Source of the DNA: Asterionellopsis glacialis
Lineage: Eukaryota > Bacillariophyta > Plagiogrammaphyceae > Rhaphoneidales > Asterionellopsidaceae
Assembly (NCBI GenBank): GCA_014885115.2
Contig: WKLE02005984.1
Location: 1 to 16,143, forward strand
DNA: 16,143 nucleotides
Direction of reading: 5' to 3'
Positions 1 to 7,725 of the stretch are shown piece after piece; within the stretch, counting starts at the first letter, position 1, and each line of letters opens with the position of its first letter. The notes under the pieces are model-generated. The model was not told where the DNA came from and made no database searches. It saw nothing but the letters and a program-made list of their open reading frames with translations. The position numbers were made by a program, and so were the translations under genes.

Positions 1-48
1 AAACATGAGAACAAACACTTGGTTCAGCACAGAAGTGAGACTGCCATC

Positions 49-201
49 TTACATTGAAGTCAGTTTCATTTCCACCTGGAAATTTGTGCATGTATTCAGC
101 TCCAAGAGCTTTGAATTATCAGCATGGACAATCTTGACTTCTGAGGTGGCATATTGTTGAATGGTTTCTTGATCTTCCTTGTCTTCTTTCTTGTGGAAGA
201 A
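49..201 (-). CDS. candidate terminal exon of an unrecognised gene
   Basis: On the minus strand a frame of 50 codons is open from just after a TAG at 204-202 down to a TAA at 51-49. The peptide has a charged start (FFHKKEDKEDQE) and a sensible mixed composition (for example EVKIVHADNSKLLELN) and ends in KLTSM. There is no useful ATG, so it would have to be a 3' exon; a pyrimidine-rich stretch ending in AAAATAG immediately before it could be the splice acceptor. I recognise no family. The composition looks more like coding than the opposite strand does, but 50 codons in AT-rich DNA can occur by chance. Confidence 0.25.
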   Translation of the reverse strand, partial: FFHKKEDKEDQETIQQYATSEVKIVHADNSKLLELNTCTNFQVEMKLTSM

Positions 202-294
202 CTATTTTGGCAACAGAAAAGCATTCAATTTTATCGTGGAAAAATACATTCTTTTCTTTTTCCTGTCACCCCTGCAGAAAAAACAAGTAGCAAG

Positions 295-625
295 GATCTT
301 TACAGTACATAGGTACCAGGTACATCAACAAGGTTTGTCTAGTACTAGTCTTCCTACAGAATGGCATAGAGACAGGAATAACTGTCATTAAAAAAAATCT
401 TATACCTGGTACCTGGTACTTGTTGTACCTCTATTAGAAGAAGACTCCTGTTCTACTCTACCTGGCACTTAGACTCATGGTCCTCCCAGGTATGGTGCCT
501 AGGACAATATTTGCCAGGTGTAGTATACACTCCTACTATTAATTACAACAGTTTGGAAATTACATGAGATACAGGTACACCCCTGTATAGAGTACAGTAA
601 TTTTTACCTGTACTAGTTATGAAAC
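295..625. repeat. GTAC-dense degenerate repeat tract
   Basis: About ten GTAC words occur in roughly 330 bases, several inside degenerate GGTACC/ACCTGG units. The word GTACCAGGTAC at 313-323 has its exact reverse complement, GTACCTGGTAC, at 409-419. Variants continue to 625 (acaggtacacccctgta, acctgtactag). No open frame covers the tract. It reads as a degenerate tandem/inverted repeat and not as a gene; the mobile-element class, if any, cannot be told. Confidence 0.5.
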
Positions 626-973
626 AACAATGAATCAACCAACTGTTGTTCATTACTTGGGCCTTAGGCTGTAAATTGGCAACCAAGTCCTTCTAGTATA
701 AAACATGGTATAAAATCTTCTTCATTGCAGAAAATATTTCTGCCAAGGACATATTTGCATCTGCAATAAATAAATGCAGCTATATAATTTTTTGCAGCTG
801 CAATTTTTATTTGCGGAGTATATTTTTGTGCAGAGGATATTTTTTACTTAGTAGATGATTGCAGAGAGGAAGAATGCTCTGTCATCTGCTGGCCTACTGC
901 TACTAATTAATGTATGAGTAGTCTTTCTATGATCTTGTTCTTGTTCTAGGACCTAAGTATTCCATACATGTAG
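626..973. other. AT-rich non-coding stretch
   Basis: No supportable gene. There are many TGCA words and an imperfect inverted repeat: TGCAGCT at 775-781 and AGCTGCA at 796-802, with A/T-rich flanks that continue the pairing poorly. Nothing else stands out. Confidence 0.4.
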
Positions 974-1162
974 GACCTACCCTTACTTTTTGCTCTATTC
1001 CTCCAGCATTTCCATGTTGATGGAAGCAGTCCTTGTGTCCTGGTAGAAGATTTACGTGCTGTACAGTACTGCTCAGACCAAACCAATTTCCAGCCATTGT
1101 GGAATCCTACGTATAACTTGGTACATAATGTACAGAACAAGAATTCTCTTTTCACAAGATGA
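974..1162 (+). CDS. candidate exon, unrecognised
   Basis: The frame is open for 62 codons after a TAG at 971-973 and ends at a TGA at 1160-1162. The start lacks an ATG. A strong pyrimidine run (cttactttttgctctattc) followed by CTCCAG forms a good 3' splice site inside it, after which the peptide runs HFHVDGSSPCVLVEDLRAV and ends NSLFTR. The peptide after the acceptor looks protein-like, which is the only support. The opposite strand is also open over 946-1155, but its translation is less protein-like and richer in unusual residues. Family unknown; it could be the last exon of a gene or decayed mobile-element DNA. Confidence 0.2.
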   Translation, partial: DLPLLFALFLQHFHVDGSSPCVLVEDLRAVQYCSDQTNFQPLWNPTYNLVHNVQNKNSLFTR

Positions 1163-1270
1163 GAAATATCATCTTTTATGTTTGACTTGTTTTTAAAACA
1201 ACACCAATAGTGGCATAAATTGAACTAGAAAGACAGATTTGAAAAAAACTCAGGTGAGCAGTTAATTCAG

Positions 1271-1825
1271 AAAAAGGGTGGGGAAGAAGGCAGTTCATTG
1301 GAACATACAAGCAACTGCAGAGTTGATAAAATACTTCAATCTGTTTGTAGCAACTGACAGAGCTGAAGGATTAGATCCTGAAGAGTTCACTCATGATTAT
1401 GTTGTTCCAAAGGTGCAAAGTTGTAATTATGATACACTCAAGCAGTATTTGAGTGCCCAAATAGGGGTGAACATCACAAAAATAAGGACAATGCAAAAAA
1501 GATTCTTTGTGGTTATGACACAGAGGGGCAAGTGAGTATATCATTTTTGATGCAAAGAAAGGAAACCAGCAAAACCAACATCCTTCCAGTACACCGTCCC
1601 AATGGAAGCTTCATTAAACACATCTATTTGATTATTACTTCATACACAAGGGACTTTTTTTTGTTTTGTCACAGGTAAATTCTTTGCTGACAAAGAAAAA
1701 CTAGAACAAGGTCAGCAGCAGCTTCCAAGGATGCTGACAAACAGCAAGAAGAAGTAGAAGAACTTGAAAATGAAGAAGAAAATGAAGAAATGCCACCAAA
1801 AAAGAAGACTCCCATCAGGAAGTAG
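1271..1825 (+). CDS. two-exon small protein, unknown, with acidic and basic C-terminal tail
   Basis: The first exon (1271-1531) is open from a plausible acceptor (ttaattcag) and encodes about 87 residues, including HWNIQATAELIKYFNLF, DPEEFTHDYVVPKVQ and TLKQYLSAQIG. It has no in-frame ATG before its last part, so an upstream exon is missing from this model. A consensus donor, GTGAGT, sits at 1532. Joining to an acceptor CTAG at 1701-1704 gives an intron of 173 bases and a second exon (1705-1825), rich in Glu and ending in PPKKKTPIRK, with a TAG stop at 1823-1825. A better-looking acceptor at 1674 (long T run, TTGTCACAG) would instead give an immediate TAA. The helical body with a Lys-rich tail suggests a nuclear or DNA-associated protein, but I recognise no family. 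Confidence 0.42.
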
Positions 1826-2850
1826 AAAAAGGATGCGCTTTTTCTGAAATCAAATATGCCAAATAAGCAACATTGAGAAAAATTTCAATATTGACAATCA
1901 TTGCAATGCAACATTTCTTATGGGTGGTGTGTGTGGACTGTACGTACAAAGTACCTCGTACGACTCCCCCAATAAGCTACATACAGTCAGTCAGTTTTAC
2001 CATCAGTCTTAATCAAGCCCTCTGTCTGAGCTGCTTATTATATATATCTAAAATATGCATGATATGTAGGAATTCGCAATGCTTGTAGTCTGATAGTAAA
2101 CCATATATTTAGTATTAAATATAAACGATGTGAAGCGGTTGTTCTACTGTGCCACATCCGAAAAAGCCCCACCTCCGAAAAAGTGGGACGAAAAGATAAT
2201 ATTTTTTTTAAGGATCGATCATACAGGTAGGGAGTGCTATTCATATATCACCATGATGTCACTACCTGCTTTTCTCAGAATTATGTCTCCTTTGATACTA
2301 GGTAGGATGGATAATCCCGAGATATACCTTATCAACTATTATGTAGTACGAACATTTAGTAATGACTATTGTATAAGATTATTCATATATAAATTACATT
2401 ATGTTGTATACTAATACATAATTGTTTAAAAATGATGAATGATGATGACTCACTCCATATGAAATAATCAACCATGCATACAAAAGCTGCCACGGCAGAT
2501 TTTATCGATGTTCTGTCAAGGCTCTAGAGAGATGACATACGCAATCTGTTCTTCCTTTGTTGTAGATGTTCCCATTGATCGCGACACACGACGATCTTCC
2601 AAATAATTCGTTCCTCCCAGAACTAGCAGCGTACTACAACACTGATATGAAAAGTAATGCGGTCATAAAATCCATGCGTTCGTAGAGAGAGAGAGCGAGT
2701 TAGTTTGTTTCGAATCTAGTCCTCTATAATATTACATGTAGTCTATAAGTCATCCCTCGTCTCCTTGCTCTTGCTGAACAGACGACCTCTCGTGATTCAC
2801 TCTGTTGAGGCTATAGAGTTCCTACTGTAGTGCAGTCTTGCCCCCCAAAA
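1826..2850. other. intergenic region, probable upstream region of the next gene
   Basis: AT-rich, with no supportable gene; the small open frames here start at GTG or lack coding character. It holds a short GA microsatellite at about 2684-2696 and a run of six C at 2841-2846 just before the ATG of the next gene. The promoter and 5' UTR of that gene should lie in the last few hundred bases, but I see no clear TATA or initiator element. Confidence 0.4.
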
Positions 2851-4125
2851 ATGATGGCAATAACAAAAAGACAACAAACACGAACAATACTATTTGAAGT
2901 ACACGAACAAAGTGATGAAGATTTTGTGGTACCAGATTGGAACACATCCGCAGCAATAGCAATAACGAAGAAAATGAAGAACACACACCCTCGTTCTCGG
3001 AGGATGAAATCGAGGAGATGGTTTAGAAATCCAAAAACTTGGATGATGGTGGCGCTATTGTTGTCTATCATCACTCATAAAGCTGCATCATTTACACCAC
3101 TACATCAGCAGCTTCAGCACATCTTACCATCGACACAAAGAGCATCATCATGTCGTCGTCGTCGTCGTCGTCCATCTGGAGGACATTATTCTGCGTCATG
3201 GTCACCATTAAGTCTAGTACCATCACCGACAAATATACCATCTCTTTCATTACCATGGAAACATAGTACACATTATAATGCTGTACTGACGAGGGGCACT
3301 GAAACAGGAAGTAGTGGTAGAAGTATCTTCCTTCGTCACAGAACAAGAATATCAAATTTTCATTACATGACAACAAAAAATGACGAAGAAGATAGCAAAA
3401 CAGATCAAGATAAAAAAGACAATGAGATCGATTCATCCGTCACACCTGTCTTGCCTCGTCGTCGTAAACCTTTGAAATCATTATGGATGCAAAACCGCAA
3501 TCTTTCACAACAACAACAACTACTACAAGACCAACAAACCTTACTTGAAATACGATTAGATACAACGTTACTCTCCTGTTTTGTTTTATCGAGATTTTTG
3601 TGGTATGATTTATCATTACCACCTAAATCTGTACCACAATTTGAAATTCAAGACATCATCATGTTGGTGAATGTTGGTTCCTCCATGATTGTATTATGTT
3701 CCTGTTGGACATTTGTTGGATTATTCACTGGTATCTTTATTGGGACTACTACGAGTTTCATTGAAAACGAAGAACCAGTCAAAGAACAATATAAGAAGAA
3801 TCACAACGACAACAATGATAGAGAAAACTGGGTCTGGTTAGTTGAAGGAGTACCATGGATGGAACTTGGTATAACAACATTATTGGTAGGTCCTTTATGG
3901 CTATGGATTGAAATTTGGTTTCAATGGCCACCCTTCATTTATAACAATAATCCCGGAGTAGAGTTTTTACTACTATTAGATGATACTGCAACTAGTAATA
4001 GCAAGATTACTGCTCTTGCGGCGTTGAAGGATACTGCGTTTCTTACGACAACAATGTTTACAGGATGTATTGGGTTGTTTGCAACCATGTCAATTGGTAA
4101 AATTGTATCCAAATTTGTAAAATAA
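2851..4125 (+). CDS. putative plastid-targeted multi-pass membrane protein, unknown family
   Basis: A single open frame of 424 residues from the first ATG (2851). A hydrophobic stretch at residues 65-74 (MMVALLLSII) is followed by THKAASFTP, matching the AxA/ASAF-type signal-peptide cleavage site with Phe just after the cut that marks plastid preproteins in diatoms. A Ser/Arg-rich segment follows (six Arg in a row near residue 102, encoded by a CGT repeat), as in a transit peptide. An ATG at 3004 (MKSRRWF) would put the signal peptide at the very N-terminus and is the likelier functional start. The mature part has a Lys/Asp-rich linker, a Gln-rich run, then 3-4 hydrophobic helices around residues 240-256, 268-298, 338-360 and 395-415 in the C-terminal third. 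No family or catalytic motif is recognised; the thylakoid or envelope location is inferred. Confidence 0.72.
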   Translation: MMAITKRQQTRTILFEVHEQSDEDFVVPDWNTSAAIAITKKMKNTHPRSRRMKSRRWFRNPKTWMMVALLLSIITHKAASFTPLHQQLQHILPSTQRASSCRRRRRRPSGGHYSASWSPLSLVPSPTNIPSLSLPWKHSTHYNAVLTRGTETGSSGRSIFLRHRTRISNFHYMTTKNDEEDSKTDQDKKDNEIDSSVTPVLPRRRKPLKSLWMQNRNLSQQQQLLQDQQTLLEIRLDTTLLSCFVLSRFLWYDLSLPPKSVPQFEIQDIIMLVNVGSSMIVLCSCWTFVGLFTGIFIGTTTSFIENEEPVKEQYKKNHNDNNDRENWVWLVEGVPWMELGITTLLVGPLWLWIEIWFQWPPFIYNNNPGVEFLLLLDDTATSNSKITALAALKDTAFLTTTMFTGCIGLFATMSIGKIVSKFVK

Positions 4126-4531
4126 AATATAGAAATGGATTCTTCACAAGATCATTATTGATACAACACCAGATACCACAGAACGCCGTGAGATATTTAC
4201 TAGGAGTACTTTTTTAAAACATATTTACTACTTTTTTTACTAAATTTATTTTTCCTAAGTTTGCTTATCAATTTGTTGGGTATTATGGTATAATAAATTG
4301 TGTAAAGGAGGTTCGTTCGACTGCTAGCTACTAGGTACTGATTTTATTCTTGGATTCCACGACGTAGTAAGGAACAATAGTTCTTCGATCTTTGTGATTG
4401 AATTTTCGTAAAAATCACATAAAAGAGCATTTATTAGTAGGAAGTAATAATAGGCAAGTAGAAAATACAGGGTCCTCTCATTGGGATGAAGTACTGCAGG
4501 TTCTAAAAGTGTCATACGAAGCTGTACAGAG
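4126..4531. other. intergenic region between two same-strand genes
   Basis: AT-rich spacer. The first half would hold the 3' UTR of the upstream gene; a T-rich segment (ctactttttttactaaattt) lies near 4228. The second half would hold the promoter and 5' UTR of the SET gene. The minus strand is open for 84 codons over 4324-4578, but the composition is very Leu-rich and unconvincing. Confidence 0.4.
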
Positions 4532-4589
4532 ATGCGAGTTGTGAGTTGGAAGATCTTCGACCACAGCAACAGCAACAATCAACAATACT

Positions 4590-5894
4590 ATGAGCATGGC
4601 ATATTTTCATTTCGAGACCATGAGGTGCATACTTTGCATATGGCTATTGATGACATTGCGGTGTTGTGCAGGAACCGAATTCCAAACGCAAGAGAAAACA
4701 GATTTCGATCGTCTAGTTGTTTGGATAAAAGAAAATGGAGGAAGGGTCGATGATAGACTTGGTCTCGTGATTCATAATCACAAGGGACAAGAAGTTCGCG
4801 GCGGTGTGGCTCTCGCAGATATTGAAGCAGACACGGAACTTTTATTCCTTCCTTGGAAGCTCGTACTGGGAACAACAGGTGACACTGCTACAGTGGGACA
4901 AGAGCCTTGTGAAATCCTTGACACGTATGCACAAGAGGTACGAATGGGGAAAGATAGTTTCTGGTTTCCTTACTTGAAAATGGATGACAGTATTTCGTCT
5001 CGAATTCCTACCATTTGGAACAAATCTACTTTAGAAGACGAGACGCAAGGATTACCACCGTTTGATAGAATTGACAATGAATTTTCTACCCTTGCAGATT
5101 GGTTTTCGAAAACATGTAAACAAGGGCATGCCTTTCAGGAATTAGACGGTCCTTCACGTCAATCGCTTTTGGCTGTAGTCACTAGGGCAGCAGGGATGAG
5201 GTTCCTACCTCTCTTGGATCTCCTGAATCATCACAATGGTTTACTCAATACCAGCTCTCATGCGGATGAAAAGGGTAACACACTCCGGAGTTCCAAAAAA
5301 ATTCAAGCCGGTGACGAAATATTTCATTCGTATCGTGGTGGTAGGGGTACATCTTCCGAACTATTCCGCCAATATGGATTCATTGAATCATGGCCACAGC
5401 AATGGGCTTGGACAAATCTCGAAACAGGAAAGGAATCAATTCGGTTTCTATTATTGCCGCACGATGTTGTAGTATTGAGTCCTTTGGAATCCATGACAGA
5501 TCCAATAGGTTCGAATGGAGCTGCTTCTGAAGGTACTGTCTCGTTGGAAAATTTCCAAACTCAAGCCGAAACTCATAACATGGGCTTGCAAACAAAGGAA
5601 CTTGAATATATTCATCTTACGATCAACAGTATTTTAAACCCCTTGCCAACTGACTACGAAGAAGATCAAAAGATTCTTTCAGAATTGATGCAAGGGCATG
5701 AAGACTTTCAAAATTCTATCCAATCGGGTAAGAGAGACCACCAAAAAGAGCAACAGTACTTATTTCTCGCAGACTCTATCCATGCGATTCAGTATCGAAT
5801 GCATGTGAAGCTATCTTTGATAACAGCTCTCAAAGAGGTTGATAGGATCCTCTTGCTCAAGCAAAAGAAATCAGATATCAAGATTGACCTATAA
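4590..5894 (+). CDS. SET-domain protein of the SETD3 / Rubisco LSMT class with a signal peptide
   Basis: 434 residues in a single exon. The N-terminus (from Met1, or from Met11 at 4620) has a hydrophobic core CILCIWLLMTL followed by CCAGTE, which fits an ER signal peptide. The split SET domain spans about 50-265: a GGVALADIEADTELLFLP start strand (71-88), an insert containing FWFPYLK and IPTIW, the signature LPLLDLLNHH (206-215, equivalent to the family's DxxNH) and DEIFHSYRGG (242-251) with LFRQYGF after it. The C-terminal 320-425 is helical and resembles the substrate-binding part of this class. Relatives methylate Lys or His of proteins such as Rubisco, actin or ribosomal proteins using S-adenosylmethionine; the substrate here is unknown. 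No ASAF-type plastid site follows the signal peptide. An overlapping upstream ATG in another frame (4532) may dampen translation. Confidence 0.82.
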   Translation: MSMAYFHFETMRCILCIWLLMTLRCCAGTEFQTQEKTDFDRLVVWIKENGGRVDDRLGLVIHNHKGQEVRGGVALADIEADTELLFLPWKLVLGTTGDTATVGQEPCEILDTYAQEVRMGKDSFWFPYLKMDDSISSRIPTIWNKSTLEDETQGLPPFDRIDNEFSTLADWFSKTCKQGHAFQELDGPSRQSLLAVVTRAAGMRFLPLLDLLNHHNGLLNTSSHADEKGNTLRSSKKIQAGDEIFHSYRGGRGTSSELFRQYGFIESWPQQWAWTNLETGKESIRFLLLPHDVVVLSPLESMTDPIGSNGAASEGTVSLENFQTQAETHNMGLQTKELEYIHLTINSILNPLPTDYEEDQKILSELMQGHEDFQNSIQSGKRDHQKEQQYLFLADSIHAIQYRMHVKLSLITALKEVDRILLLKQKKSDIKIDL

Positions 5895-5901
5895 CAACCC
5901 A

Positions 5902-6290
5902 GTCCCCATTTTTCCAAAAAGATGGGTGCCCAGTGAAATATAGGAATTTCAAAAATGACTGACAGTACTACCGTGATACTGAACATCCAGAATGTACTTT
6001 GCAAGTATTCAAAACAGAGAAATGCCATTTGATCCACCACACTTGTCCCTATTCTTAAACATGTAAAAACTCCTAAGAGACCATGGTTGCATGGCTTGTT
6101 GCAAGAAGTGATGATGTCAGAGTTCGTTATAACTTTGGTTATTCTCTAGCATGTTGCCTCCGTGGCCCCTTTTTCGAAAAAAAAATCATATCATCTTCGA
6201 AAGCAAGATGTAAGACCTACCGCAGTACTTTGGGCACTTGCATTATTGATTGGCGGAAATCATGCTTGAATCTGGAGTCGAATACTAAAC
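5902..6290 (-). pseudogene. truncated, internally deleted copy of the MFS transporter gene
   Basis: Bases 5902-6067 match 8948-9113 of the intact transporter with about a dozen differences, covering residues ~413-467 (for example VDQMAFLCFEYLQST against VDQMAFLYFEYLQST). Directly beyond, 6082-6290 aligns more loosely, with indels, to 10226-10462, the 5' end and upstream flank of the same gene; shared words include TGGCTTGTT, GAGTTCGTT and GGCGGAAATCATG. Order and orientation are kept, so this is one old copy from which about 1.1 kb of coding sequence has been lost. The segments encoding residues 1-412 and 468-655 are absent, the frame ends soon after the match, and the ATG equivalent to 10348 is missing. 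It cannot make a transporter. Confidence 0.85.
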
Positions 6291-6304
6291 CCTAAGAATT
6301 CTAA

Positions 6305-6526
6305 GGACCCTGTGAAGAAGAAGCTCGAACACTGCGGCCTGCGACTCGCTCAACAAAATACCGTAGGAAGTTCAGGCATCCCGTCTATCACGATTGGTTG
6401 GATTTAACCCTTCAACAAGGACCTCTGGTCTACCAACGTCAATTGTGGTTAAGGTTTGAACAAGATTATCATTTTCAGGTGGAGAATCGACTACTGGCAC
6501 CAAGAACACTGCATCCAATGGAATAA
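6305..6526 (+). CDS. orphan C-terminal ORF fragment, unrecognised
   Basis: The frame is open for 73 codons after a TAA at 6302-6304, without an ATG near its start, ending at a TAA at 6524-6526. The peptide is Arg-rich then aromatic-rich (TKYRRKFRHPVYHDWLDL, QRQLWLRFEQDYHFQ, ending TLHPME) and looks like the tail of a real protein. It follows the transporter relic on the opposite strand. The first part (around 6355-6380) has weak similarity to 10578-10603 upstream of the intact transporter, so the duplicated block may have included part of it. Family unknown; most likely a remnant or last exon. Confidence 0.3.
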   Translation, partial: GPCEEEARTLRPATRSTKYRRKFRHPVYHDWLDLTLQQGPLVYQRQLWLRFEQDYHFQVENRLLAPRTLHPME

Positions 6527-6651
6527 CTAGCTAGTACATTAGGATATGATATAACTATGAAATTTAAATAAAGCCAACATAAAACCAGACGTGGGGAAAA
6601 CTTCTAGATGTCTAGACTTTGCAGACGAAAGAATGCGTCGACAAAGGTGGC

Positions 6652-7339
6652 TTACGGAGATCCCGTATACAACGAGAGATCAAAAAAGAAAACTACTTTT
6701 TCCCGAGTTTTATCCTTGGGAGACATCATATTTTTTGTGGCTTTGCTTTTGGGGGACTTGGAAGACTTGGCGCTCGTTGGAGTATGAGCAGCACCTCCCC
6801 TGGCAAACGACTTCATATCAAACGGACCAAGAAGATGGACGCGCCCCTTATGAATGACGGTGCGGTGAGGATCGCTTCTCTTGAATCTAATGAACGATCC
6901 CATTTGAATAGGTACTGTGATTTCAGGATGATCAAAGTAGGCGTCCTCGTTCGTGTTGAGGACGACAAATCCTACCGTATGATCGACCAAGCATTGTGCC
7001 GCATTCCTGATGGTAGTTCGAAGTTCCGGTGAGAAACGTAGTTTGGACCTCGTGCCATTCGTTTTGCAAACACTCTGTCGCTAGAGTATCATCGAACGAG
7101 GTACCTACATCAGTACCAGTAGTGACAGTTGTGAGCATGTCCTTGAGTTTGGAATGAATGAAGGAGTCGCCTCTCGCCCCCTTCTTTGGAGCTGCTCCGT
7201 AGGGCTTACCAACGGAGGGATCCGCAGAGTCAATAACAACGCGATGATTGTCAGTCACATAGTCCATGTCAAGCATGGAAACCTCCAGTGCCGAAGCGAC
7301 AGCGGGAAGAAAGAGGAAATAGGTTGCAATAGCAAGCAT
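6652..7339 (-). pseudogene. frameshifted gene for a small secreted protein, unknown
   Basis: The first ATG (7339) opens a peptide with a clear signal sequence (MLAIATYFLFLPAVASA), then a soluble domain (LEVSMLDMDYV, HRVVIDSADPSVGKPYG, FDDTLATECLQNEWHEV). The protein-like reading then moves to the +1 frame somewhere between about 7072 and 7020, continuing LRFSPELRTTIRNAAQ, DHTVGFVVLNTNEDAYFD and a Lys/Ser-rich tail, to a TAA at 6654-6652. Staying in the first frame gives an Arg-rich run that stops at 6932. Together the two parts would give about 228 residues. A 145-base GT-AG intron (GTACTG to ACGGTAG) could join the frames but would remove coding-looking sequence and has weak sites. So it is either a pseudogene, an assembly error or an intron-bearing gene. 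Family not recognised. Confidence 0.5.
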
Positions 7340-7345
7340 TTCTTT

Positions 7346-7499
7346 CGTTATGATCAATCGAAGCGAATGACACAACAATGAAGAGCGGGAAGGAGGAGAA
7401 ATATGTCACAATAGCCGGCTTTTTTTTCTTCCGTGCTGATCAATGGAAACGAACCCGAATGTTTTTTTCTTCAGGCCGTTATGATCAATCGAAGCGAAT
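7346..7499. repeat. three copies of a TGATCAATCGAAGCG element
   Basis: A 23-base element containing ATGATCAATCGAAGCGAAT occurs exactly at 7346-7368 and 7477-7499, with a diverged copy at 7433-7454 (TGATCAATGGAAACGAA). Each is preceded by a T-rich run. The first copy lies 6 bases upstream of the ATG of the minus-strand secreted-protein gene, so the copies sit in its 5' UTR or promoter. They could be protein-binding sites or the trace of tandem duplication. Confidence 0.7.
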
Positions 7500-7526
7500 C
7501 CAATATCGAGAAAGCAACAAAGCGTT

Positions 7527-7725
7527 CTCTCATATTACGTACGCATTCATTAGATTGTTGACTGAAAGACCGTGCAATGATAGTATAGGAAAAGACCATT
7601 TTCCATAGATTCCATCTTGGCGTCAGAATTAGAACATAATCTCTCATTATTACGTACCCATGCATAAGATTTTTTTACTGAAATGGACTGTGCAATGAGG
7701 ATAAGAGGAGTTTTTTCCATAGATT
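7527..7725. repeat. two tandem diverged copies of an 85-base unit
   Basis: Bases 7527-7611 and 7641-7725 are diverged copies at a period of 114. Shared words include TTACGTAC, ACTGAAA, TGTGCAATGA-like sequence and CCATAGATT, with scattered substitutions and small indels between them. They lie upstream of the minus-strand gene ending at 6652, adjoining the TGATCAATCG elements. Confidence 0.75.

Noticed and set aside
765..812. Inverted repeat with TGCAGCT/AGCTGCA arms as a regulatory hairpin
   Set aside because: Only seven bases pair cleanly; the A/T flanks pair poorly and such structures are expected in AT-rich DNA.
2130..2414. 94-codon plus-strand frame
   Set aside because: Starts at GTG, is very rich in Tyr and Ile from AT-rich DNA, and has no domain or splice support.
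6591..7032. Plus-strand open frames across the secreted-protein gene
   Set aside because: The minus strand gives a signal peptide and coherent protein sequence; the plus frames are rich in Trp, Arg and Lys with no domain.
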